Shown: in pieces, positions 31,320 through 41,532 of the stretch
Numbering within the stretch: the stretch's first letter is position 1
Layout: every line of letters begins with the position of its first letter
NCBI RefSeq assembly: GCF_001957135.1
Contig: NZ_MPHK01000005.1
Span: 383 to 64,382 of the forward strand
Direction of reading: 5' to 3'
Source of the DNA: Shewanella sp. UCD-KL21
Lineage (GTDB): Bacteria; Pseudomonadota; Gammaproteobacteria; Enterobacterales; Shewanellaceae
Length of the DNA stretch: 64,000 bases
The notes under the pieces: model-generated
Database searches by the model: none
What the model was told of the DNA's origin: nothing
Seen by the model: the letters and a program-made list of their open reading frames with translations, nothing else
Program-made: the position numbers and the translations under genes

Positions 31320-31712
31320 CTAAGAGTATTTGATATTCATATCAATCAAGGGTTCACGCGAACCTTTTTCAGCACGAAGTCGTGCTAAATACCGTTCCCA
31401 GATTTCCACTTGTTGATTACCCAGTTCAAATAAAATCTTCCACGAAAACAGCCCTGTATCATGGCCATCATCAAAAATGATTTTAACTGCATAATTGCCG
31501 ACAGGCTCAATGGCAGTGATATTGACGTTTTTCTTATGGGTGACCAAAATTGGATTGCCGTGGCGCTGCACTTCAGCTGAAGGGGAGTGAACACGTAGCA
31601 TTTCGCAGCTGATATTAAACACTTCACCACTTTCAAAGCTCACTTCAAGTAACTTAGATTTACGCTTTAATTTAAGATTGGTTACAACGGGGCTATTGGC
31701 TTGCTGGTTCAT
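31320..31712 (-). CDS. DUF971 (GBBH-like_N) domain protein
   Basis: The 130-residue protein is made of one DUF971 domain: VTNLKLKRKSKLLEVSFESG, then LRVHSPSAEVQRHG and DDGHDTGLFSWKILFELG are the family signatures. The fold is the small N-terminal domain of gamma-butyrobetaine hydroxylase, also found fused to or beside iron-sulphur carriers. Its function as a single-domain bacterial protein is not established. It lies downstream of hslU in the same direction, but a terminator separates them. Confidence 0.88.
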   Translation of the reverse strand: MNQQANSPVVTNLKLKRKSKLLEVSFESGEVFNISCEMLRVHSPSAEVQRHGNPILVTHKKNVNITAIEPVGNYAVKIIFDDGHDTGLFSWKILFELGNQQVEIWERYLARLRAEKGSREPLIDMNIKYS

Positions 31713-31777
31713 GGCATTGCTCTCTTTAAAATACTGTCAGCAACGTTAAGATACTCTTGGCTGGCAATGATAGACAA

Positions 31778-31816
31778 TAAAAAAGGTGATAGTCCATTGT
31801 GGCACTATTCACCTTT
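31778..31816 (-). terminator. Rho-independent terminator of hslVU
   Basis: On the minus strand AAAGGTGAATAG pairs with CTATCACCTTT (one bulge) and is followed by a T run. It lies about 70 bp past the hslU stop codon and separates the operon from the DUF971 gene. Confidence 0.82.
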
Positions 31817-31885
31817 AATTTCCTAATATCTGTGAGGCTAAATTAGTAATAGATCACAGCTAGGGTAGGTAAGCTTAAGCAATCG

Positions 31886-33211
31886 CTACAGAATGAAGCG
31901 GCTTAAGTCTTCATCTTCTACTAGGGCATCTAAGTGATCATTGACATAATCTGCATCAATCACAAAGGTGCTGCCTGATTTTTCTGAAGCGTCATATGAA
32001 ATCTCTTCCATCAGCTTTTCCATCACAGTATGTAGGCGACGCGCACCGATGTTTTCAGTGGTCTCGTTGACTTGCCAAGCGGCTTTAGCAATGCGTTCAA
32101 TACCACATTCACTAAATTCAACTTTAACGCCTTCAGTCCCCATTAATGCCACATATTGCTCAGTTAATGATGCATGCGGTTCCGTTAGGATACGTTTAAA
32201 GTCATCAGCGGTTAATGCGCTTAGCTCAACACGGATTGGTAAACGGCCTTGAAGCTCAGGGATTAAATCCGATGGCTTAGACATCTGGAATGCACCTGAG
32301 GCGATAAACAAGATGTGATCAGTTTTAACCATGCCGTGTTTAGTGGTCACAGTACAACCTTCGATTAATGGCAGTAAGTCACGTTGCACGCCTTCACGAG
32401 ATACGTCAGGGCCTGAGCTTTCGCCGCGCTTACAGATTTTGTCGATTTCGTCTAAGAATACGATACCGTTTTGCTCAACCAAGTCGATAGCTTGCTCTTT
32501 CATGTCTTCTTGATTGACAAGCTTGGCCGCTTCTTCTTCGATTAACAGCTTAAATGCTTCTTTAATCTTAACCTTTTTACGGTTTTCTTTAGTTTGTCCC
32601 ATGTTTTGGAACATACTTTGAAGCTGATTGGTCATCTCTTCCATGCCTGGAGGTGACATGATCTCAACCCCCACTTGCGGCGCGGCTAAATCGATATCAA
32701 TTTCTTTATCGTCTAGCTGGCCTTCACGTAATTTCTTACGGAAGATTTGACGGGTATTTGAATCGTCTTTCTTTTCAGTATCCCAGTCATCTTTTGGCTT
32801 AGGCAATAGGGCATCAAGAATGCGCTCTTCTGCAAGCTCTTCAGCGCGATGACGGCCTTTTTTCATTTGCTGTTCGCGGGTCATTTTCACGGCTGAGTCT
32901 GTTAAATCACGGATGATTTGCTCAACTTCTTTACCCACATAACCCACTTCAGTGAATTTAGTGGCTTCAACTTTAATGAAAGGCGCATTAGCTAGTTTTG
33001 CTAAACGGCGGGCAATTTCAGTTTTACCCACACCAGTAGGGCCAATCATTAAAATGTTCTTTGGGGTCACTTCTTGGCGAAATGATGCTTCAAGTTGCAT
33101 GCGTCTCCAACGGTTACGAAGAGCAACGGCAACAGAACGTTTAGCATTTTTTTGACCAATGATGTGCGAGTCTAGCTCATGGACAATCTCGCGTGGGGTC
33201 ATTTCAGACAT
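31886..33211 (-). CDS. hslU: HslU (ClpY), ATPase subunit of the HslUV protease
   Basis: HslU is the AAA+ unfoldase that feeds substrates to HslV. The 441-residue product begins [20 protein letters not shown], has Walker [16 protein letters not shown], Walker [11 protein letters not shown], the I-domain (about 110-240) and a C-terminal LSRFIL tail that inserts into HslV. The frame is open 28 codons upstream into hslV; 33211 is preferred because AAGGA lies 7 nt before it and the length then equals the family's. It is 22 bp downstream of hslV. Confidence 0.97.
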   Translation of the reverse strand: MSEMTPREIVHELDSHIIGQKNAKRSVAVALRNRWRRMQLEASFRQEVTPKNILMIGPTGVGKTEIARRLAKLANAPFIKVEATKFTEVGYVGKEVEQIIRDLTDSAVKMTREQQMKKGRHRAEELAEERILDALLPKPKDDWDTEKKDDSNTRQIFRKKLREGQLDDKEIDIDLAAPQVGVEIMSPPGMEEMTNQLQSMFQNMGQTKENRKKVKIKEAFKLLIEEEAAKLVNQEDMKEQAIDLVEQNGIVFLDEIDKICKRGESSGPDVSREGVQRDLLPLIEGCTVTTKHGMVKTDHILFIASGAFQMSKPSDLIPELQGRLPIRVELSALTADDFKRILTEPHASLTEQYVALMGTEGVKVEFSECGIERIAKAAWQVNETTENIGARRLHTVMEKLMEEISYDASEKSGSTFVIDADYVNDHLDALVEDEDLSRFIL

Positions 33212-33233
33212 AGATAATTCCTTACGTGCTAAT

Positions 33234-33758
33234 TTAGTAGTCGATTTGCTCAACGGTTTTATGTTGGTTGGTGAATACACATATATCACCGGCAATCGTT
33301 AATGATTTTTCTGCAATGTCACGAGCACTTAAATCAGTATTTTGTAATAAGGCTAGCGCAGAGGCGTGGGCATAGTTACCTCCAGAACCAATTGCAATGA
33401 GGTCATGCTCAGGCTGAACCACATCGCCGTTGCCAGTAATGATCAATGATTCTTTGGTGTCGGCAACAATAAGCATGGCTTCAAGGTTGCGGAGCATTTT
33501 GTCGGTGCGCCAATCTTTGGCGAGTTCAACGGCTGACTTTAATAAATGGCCTTGATGCATTTCGAGCTTGGTTTCAAAACGCTCAAAAAGAGTAAATGCA
33601 TCGGCTGTGCCGCCAGCAAAACCTGCGATCACTTTATTTTGATAGAGACGACGCACTTTGCGGGCATTGCCTTTCATGACGGTATTGCCAAGGGATACTT
33701 GGCCATCACCTGCGATGACAACTTGATTGTTACGGCGTACGGATACGATAGTAGTCAC
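33234..33758 (-). CDS. hslV: HslV (ClpQ), peptidase subunit of the HslUV protease
   Basis: HslV is the proteasome-like threonine peptidase. The 174-residue protein begins [20 protein letters not shown]; removal of Met exposes the catalytic Thr. [10 protein letters not shown] and [16 protein letters not shown] are further family signatures. It is the first gene of hslVU. The operon is usually heat-shock controlled, but I could not identify a sigma-32 promoter in the 90 bp upstream. Confidence 0.97.
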   Translation of the reverse strand: MTTIVSVRRNNQVVIAGDGQVSLGNTVMKGNARKVRRLYQNKVIAGFAGGTADAFTLFERFETKLEMHQGHLLKSAVELAKDWRTDKMLRNLEAMLIVADTKESLIITGNGDVVQPEHDLIAIGSGGNYAHASALALLQNTDLSARDIAEKSLTIAGDICVFTNQHKTVEQIDY

Positions 33759-33847
33759 GGTAAATCCTCTTAACGACGGCAGCGAATAGGAGTCTGCTGC
33801 TTGCTGATAAACTAGATATGGGGTTGGTTATTCGAAATTCAAGGGAA

Positions 33848-33882
33848 TAAAAAAGACGCTAACAGTGTTAGCGTCTTTTTTG
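33848..33882 (-). terminator. Rho-independent terminator of argS-ftsN
   Basis: AAAAAAGACGCTAACA and TGTTAGCGTCTTTTTT form a nearly perfect stem with A and T runs on both sides, between ftsN and hslV. Confidence 0.92.
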
Positions 33883-33935
33883 AGTTGTTTATCGATTCTA
33901 GGATACGAAGGCTGAGTTATCTAACTGAGATAAGC

Positions 33936-34520
33936 TTAGTATTCCCATAGCCAAATTTGGCAGCCATTAATGCTAGCACGCTGCAATTTATGTCTGGCAC
34001 GCTCTGCGGCACGTTTTGACTCAAATGGCCCTAAGATCACTTTATGCCACACGCCTGTCGTGCCTTGGGTGGCTCTGACTTGGGCTTCTAGACCTTGAAA
34101 GGCAATCACGGCTTTCATTTCTTCCGCCTGAGCAAGTTTTCTAAATGAGGCGCATTGCATTTGGTAAGGGCCTTGAGACTTCATCGCATCTTCTGGCACT
34201 TCAATATCAATACTCTTATTTTCTAGCTCTTCCAAATAAGTCCACTGCTCCGTTGGTTTTGGCGGCAGGGCATTAGGGTCTTTTTTAGTCGGCTTTGGCG
34301 TTGGCTTTTTAACCACTTGAGTTGCTGGTGCTGACTCAGGCGTCACATCATCAGAACTACCACTGATAAACCACAAGAAATAACCAAAACCGCCTAACAG
34401 TAAAATGACCACCAAGGTCGGCAAATAAGGAATAGAGCGCTTTTGTTGAGCTGCGCCTCTCTTTTTAGATGCCGAACGTTTTTTGGGACTAGGCTTTTTA
34501 TTAGCGTAATCTCGGCTCAT
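33936..34520 (-). CDS. ftsN: FtsN, cell division protein with SPOR domain
   Basis: FtsN is the bitopic late divisome protein that triggers septal peptidoglycan synthesis. The 194-residue protein has a basic cytoplasmic tail (1-30, rich in Lys, Arg and Ser), a membrane segment (about 31-53), a proline-rich periplasmic linker, a short YLEELENKS segment of the essential-domain type, and a C-terminal SPOR domain (about 115-192; MQCASFRKLAQAEEMKA, VILGPFESKRAAERARHKL). It is shorter than E. coli FtsN (319). It starts directly after the argS stop codon. Confidence 0.92.
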   Translation of the reverse strand: MSRDYANKKPSPKKRSASKKRGAAQQKRSIPYLPTLVVILLLGGFGYFLWFISGSSDDVTPESAPATQVVKKPTPKPTKKDPNALPPKPTEQWTYLEELENKSIDIEVPEDAMKSQGPYQMQCASFRKLAQAEEMKAVIAFQGLEAQVRATQGTTGVWHKVILGPFESKRAAERARHKLQRASINGCQIWLWEY

Positions 34521-36266
34521 TTACATACGCTCTAAGGTTTCGATGCCTAACAGCGACAAACCGGTTTTTAAGGTTTTTGAAGTTAACTGCGCCAATAATA
34601 AACGGCTTTGTTTTTGCGCTTCAGTTTCAGCGGCAAGCACAGGGCAAGCTTCATAAAAACTTGAGAACTCACTGGCTAGCTCATAAACATAAGCACACAT
34701 AACATGTGGTAGGCCTTTTTCAGTCATGCGAGTTAATACTTCGCCAAACTGAGCAAGCTTAGTACCGAGTTGCTTTTCTTTATCGTGTTCAAGCACGATT
34801 TTAGCCTGACTTAAGTCAACATCTGCGGCACGTTTAAAGATACCTGCTACACGGGTGTATGCATAAAGTAGGTACGGCGCGGTGTTACCTTCAAAGCTGA
34901 GCATTTGCTCAAAGCTAAAGATATAATCGCTGGCGCGGTTTTTTGATAGATCTGCATATTTAACTGAGCTAATACCCACAACGCGAGCCACTTCAAGTAG
35001 GGTCTCTTCGTCCATATCTGGGTTTTTGCTACGCACTAATTCAACGGCGCGAGTGTTTGCTTCATCCAGTAAATCCACTAACTTAACAACGCCACCACTA
35101 CGGGTTTTAAATGGACGACCATCTGGGCCATTCATGGTGCCGAAACCTGTGTGCTCTAGTGATAAACCTTCACGAACAAAACCTGCGGTTTTAGCCAGTT
35201 TGAATACTTGTTGGAAATGCAGCGCTTGGCGCAAGTCGACAAAGTACAGGGCGCGATCGGCTTTTAGTACATTTGAGCGGTAACGCATTGCGGCTAAATC
35301 AGAGGTGGCATATAAATACCCGCCATCTGCTTTTTGAATAATAACCGGTAGAGGCTCGCCTTCTTTGGTGCGGAACTCTTCTTGGAATACCACTTTAGCG
35401 CCATTACTTTCGCTTAATAACCCTTTAGCATTTAAGTCTGTAACCACTTGGGCTAAATCATCGTTGTAAGCACTTTCGCCATGAACATCTTCACGGGTTA
35501 AGGTCACCCCAAGACGTTTATAAACGTCATGACAATGGGCTAACGAAATATCATTAAACTCACGCCATAGTTTATTGCAGTATTCATCACCTGATTGCAG
35601 CGATACAACTAAGTTACGGGCGCGGGTAGCAAAGTCGCTTGATTCATCAAAACGTACTTTGGCTTCACGGTAAAAGGTTTCTAAATCAGATAGCTCAAGA
35701 TCAGCTTGCTCGCCATGAGCAGCGCGAAGCTCTTCCATATAGGCGAGTAACATGCCGAACTGAGTACCCCAGTCACCCACATGGTTTTGACGAATGACCT
35801 TGTGGCCTAAAAATTCTAGTGCGCGTACTACACTGTCACCAATAATGGTTGAACGTAGATGACCTACGTGCATTTCTTTAGCCAGGTTTGGTGATGAGTA
35901 ATCGACCACAATGGTTTGTGATTCAGGCAAGCTGATACCTAAATGCTCACTGTTTAATGCATCTTGCAGTTGATTTGCTAAGGCATTTTCATCAATAAAG
36001 AAGTTGATAAAGCCAGGGCCGGCAATTTCAACTTTAGCCACATGGCTAGATGCCGGCAGATTGTCGATGATTAACTGGGCGATATCGCGCGGGTTCTTTT
36101 TAGCGACTTTGGTTAGCATCATCGCTAAGTTAGTGGCTAAATCACCATGAGTTTTATCTTTAGTGCGCTCAACTTGAATGCGAGCCTGAAAATCAGCTGG
36201 GACAATGCCTTGTTGCTTAAAAGAGTCGACGGTTTGTTCTAGTAAAGATGCAATATGTGATTTCAT
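34521..36266 (-). CDS. argS: ArgS, arginyl-tRNA synthetase
   Basis: This class I enzyme charges tRNA-Arg and requires the tRNA for amino-acid activation. The 581-residue protein has the ArgRS N-terminal Add1 domain, the HIGH signature as HVGH ([16 protein letters not shown], about 130-145), and the C-terminal anticodon-binding (DALR) domain ([13 protein letters not shown] onward). Like many bacterial ArgRS it has no canonical KMSKS. It abuts ftsN with no gap, so both are probably cotranscribed. Confidence 0.97.
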   Translation of the reverse strand: MKSHIASLLEQTVDSFKQQGIVPADFQARIQVERTKDKTHGDLATNLAMMLTKVAKKNPRDIAQLIIDNLPASSHVAKVEIAGPGFINFFIDENALANQLQDALNSEHLGISLPESQTIVVDYSSPNLAKEMHVGHLRSTIIGDSVVRALEFLGHKVIRQNHVGDWGTQFGMLLAYMEELRAAHGEQADLELSDLETFYREAKVRFDESSDFATRARNLVVSLQSGDEYCNKLWREFNDISLAHCHDVYKRLGVTLTREDVHGESAYNDDLAQVVTDLNAKGLLSESNGAKVVFQEEFRTKEGEPLPVIIQKADGGYLYATSDLAAMRYRSNVLKADRALYFVDLRQALHFQQVFKLAKTAGFVREGLSLEHTGFGTMNGPDGRPFKTRSGGVVKLVDLLDEANTRAVELVRSKNPDMDEETLLEVARVVGISSVKYADLSKNRASDYIFSFEQMLSFEGNTAPYLLYAYTRVAGIFKRAADVDLSQAKIVLEHDKEKQLGTKLAQFGEVLTRMTEKGLPHVMCAYVYELASEFSSFYEACPVLAAETEAQKQSRLLLAQLTSKTLKTGLSLLGIETLERM

Positions 36267-36420
36267 GGGCGTTTATCAGCACTAACTTAAAGTAAAAGAC
36301 AGGAGTAACCGACTATTTTAGCCGCTTTTGATACTCGAATGCTATCTCGATAGTGTTTTTATTCGAGATTTTTTTTAAATTTCAGCAAAGCGAATTTAAT
36401 CGCTGCATTAGACAAACTGA

Positions 36421-38616
36421 TTACATTAAATCTTGCGGGTCGCGGTCAATGCTCCAGCGGCATTTTTTGCTTTCAGGTAATGCTTCAATGGTTGGCAGTA
36501 CTTGCTCAAAAACCTGTTGTAATCGTTGTCTATTTTTAGCTTGAAACAATAACTGACGGCGGTATTTCCCTGCCTTGCGATCTAGCGGAGCTGGCATTGG
36601 GCCAATGACTTCAAACTCTTTATCTTGTGGTAATAAGCTAGCCACCTGATTAAGGAAGTTATCGGCATCTTCTGCTAAATGGGCATCGGCTCTGAGCAGC
36701 ACCATGTGCCAAGCGGGTGGCAACAGGGCTTGTTGGCGCTCAAGCAGTTGCCCGCGGGCAAACTTACCATAACCGTGCTGCAGCAAATCCCTTAATATGG
36801 GGTTATCACTTTGATGGGTTTGCAGTAATACTTTACCGGGCTTATCAGCACGGCCGGCGCGGCCTGATACTTGGGTATAAAGCTGGGCAAAACGCTCTGG
36901 GGCTCTAAAGTCAGCGCTGAATAAAGCGCCATCGACATCCATTAAGCCTACTAAGGTCACATCAGGAAAATGATGCCCTTTTGCCAGCATTTGGGTGCCC
37001 ACTAAGATTTTATATTCACCTTTTAAAATGCCATTAAGCTGCTTTTCTAATGAGCCTTTTCTGCGGGTGGTATCACGATCGATCCTCACCACCGGATATT
37101 GGGGGAACTCTTGCTCTAAGGTTTGCGCCAGTTGCTCAGTGCCGGTGCCATGACCCATTAACATGGTGCTGCCACACTCATGGCATTGATGAGGAATAGC
37201 ATATTGATTGCCACAATGGTGACAGCAGATTTCATTTAAGCTCTGATGGACAGTAAAAAAGGCATCGCAGCGATCGCACTCATGCAAATGTCCACACTCA
37301 TGACAAAGTAGGGCTGGCGAAAAGCCGCGACGGTTTAAAAACAGTAATACTTGATTACCTGCATCTAAATGCATGCGCATTTCATTGATCATCGAGGCGC
37401 TCATGCCGGCCTTAAGCGGATGGGAGCGAATATCAATAATGCCTTGTTTTACCTTTTGCGCTGCACCAGCTCGCTCGCCTAGTTCTAAGTGGGCATAACG
37501 GCCTGAAATGGCATTCTGTAGTGATTCTAGTGATGGCGTGGCCGAACCTAAAATTACTTGAATATCTTCAAGGTGGCCGCGCATTACCGCTAAGTCACGG
37601 GCGTGATAACGCACCCCTTCTTGCTGCTTAAAGCTGCTGTCATGTTCTTCATCAAGAATGATCAGCCCCGGATATGCCATAGGGGTAAATAGTGCCGAGC
37701 GAGTGCCGATAATAATCGCGGCTTCACCACTACGGGCCTGACGCCAGGCTTCTAAGCGCTGGTTATCAGTTAATGCAGAGTGAATAACCGCAATATTGAC
37801 ATCAAATCGGCGCTTAAAGCGGTTAATGGTCTGCGGCGTTAAGCCAATTTCTGGCACCAAAATCAGCGCTTGTTTGCCTTGCTTTAGGATAGTTTCTAAT
37901 ACTGATAAATAGACTTCGGTTTTACCTGAGCCAGTAATGCCCTCTAATAAACTGCAATGAAACCCTTGCTGCTGATTAAGGATAGATACTGCCACCGCTT
38001 GCTGTTTATTAAGCTTAAGTGGGGTTTCTGTCATTACGAGTTGTTGACGCCAACTTAAGTCGGCGGCATTGGTGATGTGCTGGCGCTCAATCCAGCCTTT
38101 ATCTTCAAGGGCTTTTAAGGCTACTTTACTCAGTTCTTGAGTGGTAAATTCATCTTGACTGATGGCCGACTGCTGCAGTAATTGGAATAATTTCTTTTGT
38201 GCGGGCGCTCTTTTGAGCACGCTGATATCAACCTGCTTGCCTTGCTCGTTTAACCCAAATACAGTCACAGTCTGCGGTTGGGCGCTTAGGCCTTTACGCA
38301 GGGCAACCGGTAAGGCTTGGCTGAGCATTTGCCCTTGGCTGGCAAAGTAATATCTTGCCGCCCAAAGTGTTAATTTGTACAAACTTTCAGGCAGTAACGG
38401 TTTATCATCCAGCAGTTCAGTGATAGCTTTAATCTTGTTTGCTGGCACGTCGCAGTCCTCTTTAATGGCAGTAATAAGCCCAATCAGTTGCTGTCGACCA
38501 AAAGGCACTTTTACCCGCAGTCCAAGCTTTATTTGTGCTACGTTGGCTTCAGGGATTTGGTAACTAAAGGTTTGCCGCATGGGAACGGGCAATGCAACCT
38601 CAACAAACACAGGCAT
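36421..38616 (-). CDS. priA: PriA, primosomal replication restart helicase
   Basis: PriA recognises repaired forks and loads the primosome. The 731-residue protein has the N-terminal 3'-DNA-binding domain (MPVFVEVALPVPMRQTFSYQIP), a winged helix, helicase Walker A GITGSGKTEVYLS, DEEH box (IILDEEHDSSFKQQEG), and eight cysteines in the zinc region (CHECGHLHECDRC and following CCHHC, CHEC). Length matches E. coli PriA (732). It lies upstream of argS in the same direction (154-bp gap) and is divergent from the FimV-like gene. Confidence 0.97.
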   Translation of the reverse strand: MPVFVEVALPVPMRQTFSYQIPEANVAQIKLGLRVKVPFGRQQLIGLITAIKEDCDVPANKIKAITELLDDKPLLPESLYKLTLWAARYYFASQGQMLSQALPVALRKGLSAQPQTVTVFGLNEQGKQVDISVLKRAPAQKKLFQLLQQSAISQDEFTTQELSKVALKALEDKGWIERQHITNAADLSWRQQLVMTETPLKLNKQQAVAVSILNQQQGFHCSLLEGITGSGKTEVYLSVLETILKQGKQALILVPEIGLTPQTINRFKRRFDVNIAVIHSALTDNQRLEAWRQARSGEAAIIIGTRSALFTPMAYPGLIILDEEHDSSFKQQEGVRYHARDLAVMRGHLEDIQVILGSATPSLESLQNAISGRYAHLELGERAGAAQKVKQGIIDIRSHPLKAGMSASMINEMRMHLDAGNQVLLFLNRRGFSPALLCHECGHLHECDRCDAFFTVHQSLNEICCHHCGNQYAIPHQCHECGSTMLMGHGTGTEQLAQTLEQEFPQYPVVRIDRDTTRRKGSLEKQLNGILKGEYKILVGTQMLAKGHHFPDVTLVGLMDVDGALFSADFRAPERFAQLYTQVSGRAGRADKPGKVLLQTHQSDNPILRDLLQHGYGKFARGQLLERQQALLPPAWHMVLLRADAHLAEDADNFLNQVASLLPQDKEFEVIGPMPAPLDRKAGKYRRQLLFQAKNRQRLQQVFEQVLPTIEALPESKKCRWSIDRDPQDLM

Positions 38617-38693
38617 AAGTCATCATCATTCAGAATTGTGAAGCTCTAGTTTACTCGAGCTAGACCATAAAGAAATAGGATAAGAGAAAATTG

Positions 38694-39458
38694 ATGTTAA
38701 AAGGATTATTTAGCAAACACGCCCTAGCACTGTCCGTTTTTTTATTTTCGTTTAGCGCCCAAGCGGCGCTGAGTCATATCAGTATCAATAGCCGCCATTT
38801 TAAGCTAGATCAGCATCCGCAATTAAAACTCAATATTGTGGCCGCTAACGGTGACCTGTCACGACTGAGTTTTCACTTACGTCAAACCGATGGAGCAAAT
38901 GAGCTTGTTGAGGAGTTAATGCTGCAACCGGTGAATAGCTTTATGCTCTACGCCATAGGGGTTGATGATGTCAGCGATCCTAATGCTAAGCTGATTGTCA
39001 GTGAGTATAAGGGCAATAGTTGGCAGCAGTTTGCGGTATTGTCGGTATTTGATGCCCCTTACATAAGCCCCAATGGCCGCAGTGAGATTAAAATCGATGC
39101 CGCTAAAGCACTCAAAAAAGCCCCGTTAGCTGCAACACCAGCTCTAAAGGATCCTATTACTGTAACGGCAAGTAATAACAGCAATTATAGTCAGGCTTGT
39201 ATGGTTGAGCGTAATAACACTGAAACCTTATGGGGGATTGCATCACGTTATGCTACATCGTGGAATACCCATGTTTATGGGGCCATGCTAGCGCTTTATG
39301 AGGCAAATCCTCAGGCGTTTTCGCAGCAGAAAATTCACTTAATCAAACGCAATGTCCCATTGCGTTGCCCGACAAAAGTTCAGTTGAATCAATATCTAAC
39401 TAAGGCAGATGCCAAGCTTGAATTTGAGGCGATGGAAGCTAAACACCGTCGTCAATAA
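38694..39458 (+). CDS. FimV-like periplasmic/envelope protein (N-terminal and LysM-like segments)
   Basis: The 254-residue protein has a signal peptide ending near SFSAQA. The N-terminal part (LSHISINSRHFKLDQHPQLKLNIVAANGD) resembles the conserved N-terminus of FimV/HubP proteins, and ETLWGIASRYATSWNTHVYGAMLALYEANPQAF (in part) is the FimV-type LysM-like segment. It lacks the long acidic repeats, membrane segment and C-terminal TPR domain of full FimV. FimV proteins organise cell poles and support type IV pili. The start is taken as ATG 38694 (AAGAG 7 nt upstream) rather than the in-frame TTG at 38691. It is divergent from priA and precedes rpmE. Confidence 0.7.
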   Translation: MLKGLFSKHALALSVFLFSFSAQAALSHISINSRHFKLDQHPQLKLNIVAANGDLSRLSFHLRQTDGANELVEELMLQPVNSFMLYAIGVDDVSDPNAKLIVSEYKGNSWQQFAVLSVFDAPYISPNGRSEIKIDAAKALKKAPLAATPALKDPITVTASNNSNYSQACMVERNNTETLWGIASRYATSWNTHVYGAMLALYEANPQAFSQQKIHLIKRNVPLRCPTKVQLNQYLTKADAKLEFEAMEAKHRRQ

Positions 39459-39465
39459 ATAGCAC

Positions 39466-39494
39466 TTGTTTGGGCTGGACACATACTGTACTAT
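39466..39494 (+). promoter_or_regulatory. Candidate rpmE promoter
   Basis: TTGTTT (39466-39471) and TACTAT (39489-39494) have a 17-bp spacer and precede a leader of about 85 nt. Confidence 0.45.
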
Positions 39495-39519
39495 TGCGCG
39501 CCTAAAACACTATTGTTAT

Positions 39520-39566
39520 TAACGCATGTGGTGCTCAACTTCGGGTTGGGAGAGCGACGTGGCCTA
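39520..39566 (+). ncRNA. Candidate structured leader of rpmE (L31 autoregulatory leader)
   Basis: The leader can fold into a hairpin: CAAC (39536-39539) pairs with GTTG around TTCGG, and an outer helix pairs GCATGT (39524-39529) with ACGTGGC (39557-39563) around one bulged G. L31 leader motifs are known in gammaproteobacteria; I infer that this is one from position and fold, not from an alignment. Confidence 0.5.
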
Positions 39567-39584
39567 TATTAAAAGGTAATCCAA

Positions 39585-39797
39585 ATGAAAACAGGTATCC
39601 ACCCAGACTACGCTGAAATTACTGCAACTTGTACTTGTGGTAACATCATTAAAGTAAATTCAACTGCTGGTAAAAACTTGCACTTGGACGTATGTGGCGC
39701 ATGTCACCCATTCTACACTGGTACTCAGAAAGTTGTAGACACTGGTGGTCGTATCGACAAATTCAACAAGCGCTTTGGTGCACTTGGTAAAAAATAA
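39585..39797 (+). CDS. rpmE: Ribosomal protein L31 (zinc form)
   Basis: The 70-residue protein begins [20 protein letters not shown] and contains [13 protein letters not shown] and [13 protein letters not shown], all typical of L31. The cysteines C16, C18, C37 and C40 identify the zinc-binding (C+) form rather than the zinc-independent YkgM-type paralogue. AAAAGGTAA precedes the ATG. It has its own promoter, probable leader and terminator. Confidence 0.97.
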   Translation: MKTGIHPDYAEITATCTCGNIIKVNSTAGKNLHLDVCGACHPFYTGTQKVVDTGGRIDKFNKRFGALGKK

Positions 39798-39819
39798 TTG
39801 CCCTTGCAATTATTTTAAG

Positions 39820-39846
39820 AAAAAGACGCTTCGGCGTCTTTTTTTG
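39820..39846 (+). terminator. Rho-independent terminator of rpmE
   Basis: AAAAAGACGC pairs with GCGTCTTTTT around a TTCG loop, followed by further T. Confidence 0.93.
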
Positions 39847-40235
39847 TAGCTGTCACTTTTTACACAAATTTATTTTCAGCTAAATAAAGTTTTTGGTTAT
39901 AAATTATATAAACTCAACTGAGTTAATAATATTGTTATTTAGGCAAACTTTTGACAAGTTTAAGTAGCATTTTACGGTTTTTATTAGCAAATCTTGTTAT
40001 TTTTCTACATTTTTAAGTCATTGATTCTTAATGTGATGGTTAATTTTTTGATTAAAAAATATAACTTGACCAAATTCCAATTATTAAAGGTAACTTTTGT
40101 TATTTTTTGATTTATAATCCCAGCTGAAAGCGATCGCTGACGGTTTAGTTTGATCTTAGGTTATTTTTAACAGGCCTCGTTTTCGCAGAATTACTTTTAC
40201 TTCGCCGTATCACTTGCCTCACTCAGGAAAATACA
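39847..40235. other. AT-rich intergenic region upstream of the malic enzyme gene
   Basis: About 390 bp without a supported gene. It must contain the malic enzyme promoter, but several weak AT-rich candidates exist and I cannot choose between them. Confidence 0.45.
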
Positions 40236-41477
40236 ATGCCAGATTTTCGCCAACAAGCTCTCGATTACCATGAATTCCCAGTTGCAGGTAAAACTGCTGT
40301 AACCCTCACTAAACCAGCGCAAACTAGTCATGATCTGTCGCTGGCATACAGTCCAGGTGTGGCAGAGCCGGTAAGAGAAATTGCGGCCAATCCTGATGAC
40401 GCATATCGTTATACCAATAAAGGTAATACCGTTGCGGTGATTTCTAACGGTACGGCTATTTTAGGCTTAGGTAACTTAGGCCCATTAGCATCAAAACCTG
40501 TGATGGAAGGTAAGGCATTATTGTTTAAGCGTTTCGCCAATATTGATTCAGTTGATATTGAAGTGAAGCACAGAACCACGGCAGATTTTATTAATACGGT
40601 TGAGTCGATTGCAGATACCTTTGGCGGCATTAATTTAGAAGATATCAAAGCGCCTGAGTGTTTTGAAATTGAAAGAGAGCTTATTGCCCGTTGTAATGTG
40701 CCTGTGTTTCATGATGATCAACATGGTACGGCTATCGTAACTGCAGCTGGCATGTTGAACGCACTTGAAATTCAAGGCAAAAAAATTGAAGACGCAGTAT
40801 TTGTTTGTTTAGGTGCAGGCGCAGCGGCTATTGCTTGTATGACCATGATTGTTAAGTGTGGCGCTCAGCGTGAAAATGTTTACATGCTCGACCGACAAGG
40901 GGTGATCCATACTCGCCGTGAAGACATTAACGAATACAAAGCCTTGTTTGCTAACAACACAGACAAGCGTACCTTACAAGATGTGATTAAGGATGCCGAC
41001 GTATTCTTAGGGCTTTCTGGCGCTGATTTATTAACTGCTGATGACATTGCACTAATGGCACCAAAACCGGTTATTTTTGCTTGTTCAAACCCAGATCCTG
41101 AAATTAAACCTGAGTTGGCACACTCAATCCGTCAAGACTTGATTATGGGTACTGGCCGCAGTGATTACCCAAACCAAGTGAATAACGTATTGTGTTTTCC
41201 TTTCATTTTCAGAGGCGCATTAGACGTTCGAGCCAGTGTCATTAATGATGAAATGAAAATTGCTGCAGTTAAAGCGTTAGCGGCAATTGCTAAAGAACCT
41301 GTTCCTGCGGAAGTATTAGCAGCATACCCACATGTTGATTCATTAAGCTTTGGCCCAGAGTATGTGCTGCCTAAGCCAATGGACCCTCGTTTATTAAGAA
41401 ATATCGCCAGTGCGGTATCTCAAGCGGCCATTGATTCAGGTGTCGCGGTACTAGATAAGGTACCCACTGACTATTAG
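40236..41477 (+). CDS. Malic enzyme, short single-domain form (oxaloacetate-decarboxylating)
   Basis: Malic enzyme converts malate to pyruvate and CO2 with reduction of NAD(P). The 413-residue protein matches the N-terminal catalytic half of MaeB (YSPGVAEPV, NGTAILGLGNLGPLASKPVMEGK, FHDDQHGTAIV, then the dinucleotide fold VCLGAGAAAIACMTM). It lacks the C-terminal phosphotransacetylase-like domain of E. coli MaeB, which is normal for the short bacterial form. Cofactor preference cannot be read safely. It supplies pyruvate and reducing power. It is monocistronic, with a terminator after it. Confidence 0.93.
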   Translation: MPDFRQQALDYHEFPVAGKTAVTLTKPAQTSHDLSLAYSPGVAEPVREIAANPDDAYRYTNKGNTVAVISNGTAILGLGNLGPLASKPVMEGKALLFKRFANIDSVDIEVKHRTTADFINTVESIADTFGGINLEDIKAPECFEIERELIARCNVPVFHDDQHGTAIVTAAGMLNALEIQGKKIEDAVFVCLGAGAAAIACMTMIVKCGAQRENVYMLDRQGVIHTRREDINEYKALFANNTDKRTLQDVIKDADVFLGLSGADLLTADDIALMAPKPVIFACSNPDPEIKPELAHSIRQDLIMGTGRSDYPNQVNNVLCFPFIFRGALDVRASVINDEMKIAAVKALAAIAKEPVPAEVLAAYPHVDSLSFGPEYVLPKPMDPRLLRNIASAVSQAAIDSGVAVLDKVPTDY

Positions 41478-41509
41478 TCTATTAATGGTGAGATATTAGC
41501 GTGAGTTAG

Positions 41510-41532
41510 GAAGGGGCATTAGCCCCTTTTTT
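41510..41532 (+). terminator. Rho-independent terminator of the malic enzyme gene
   Basis: AAGGGGC pairs with GCCCCTT, followed by a T run, about 32 bp past the stop codon. Confidence 0.9.
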
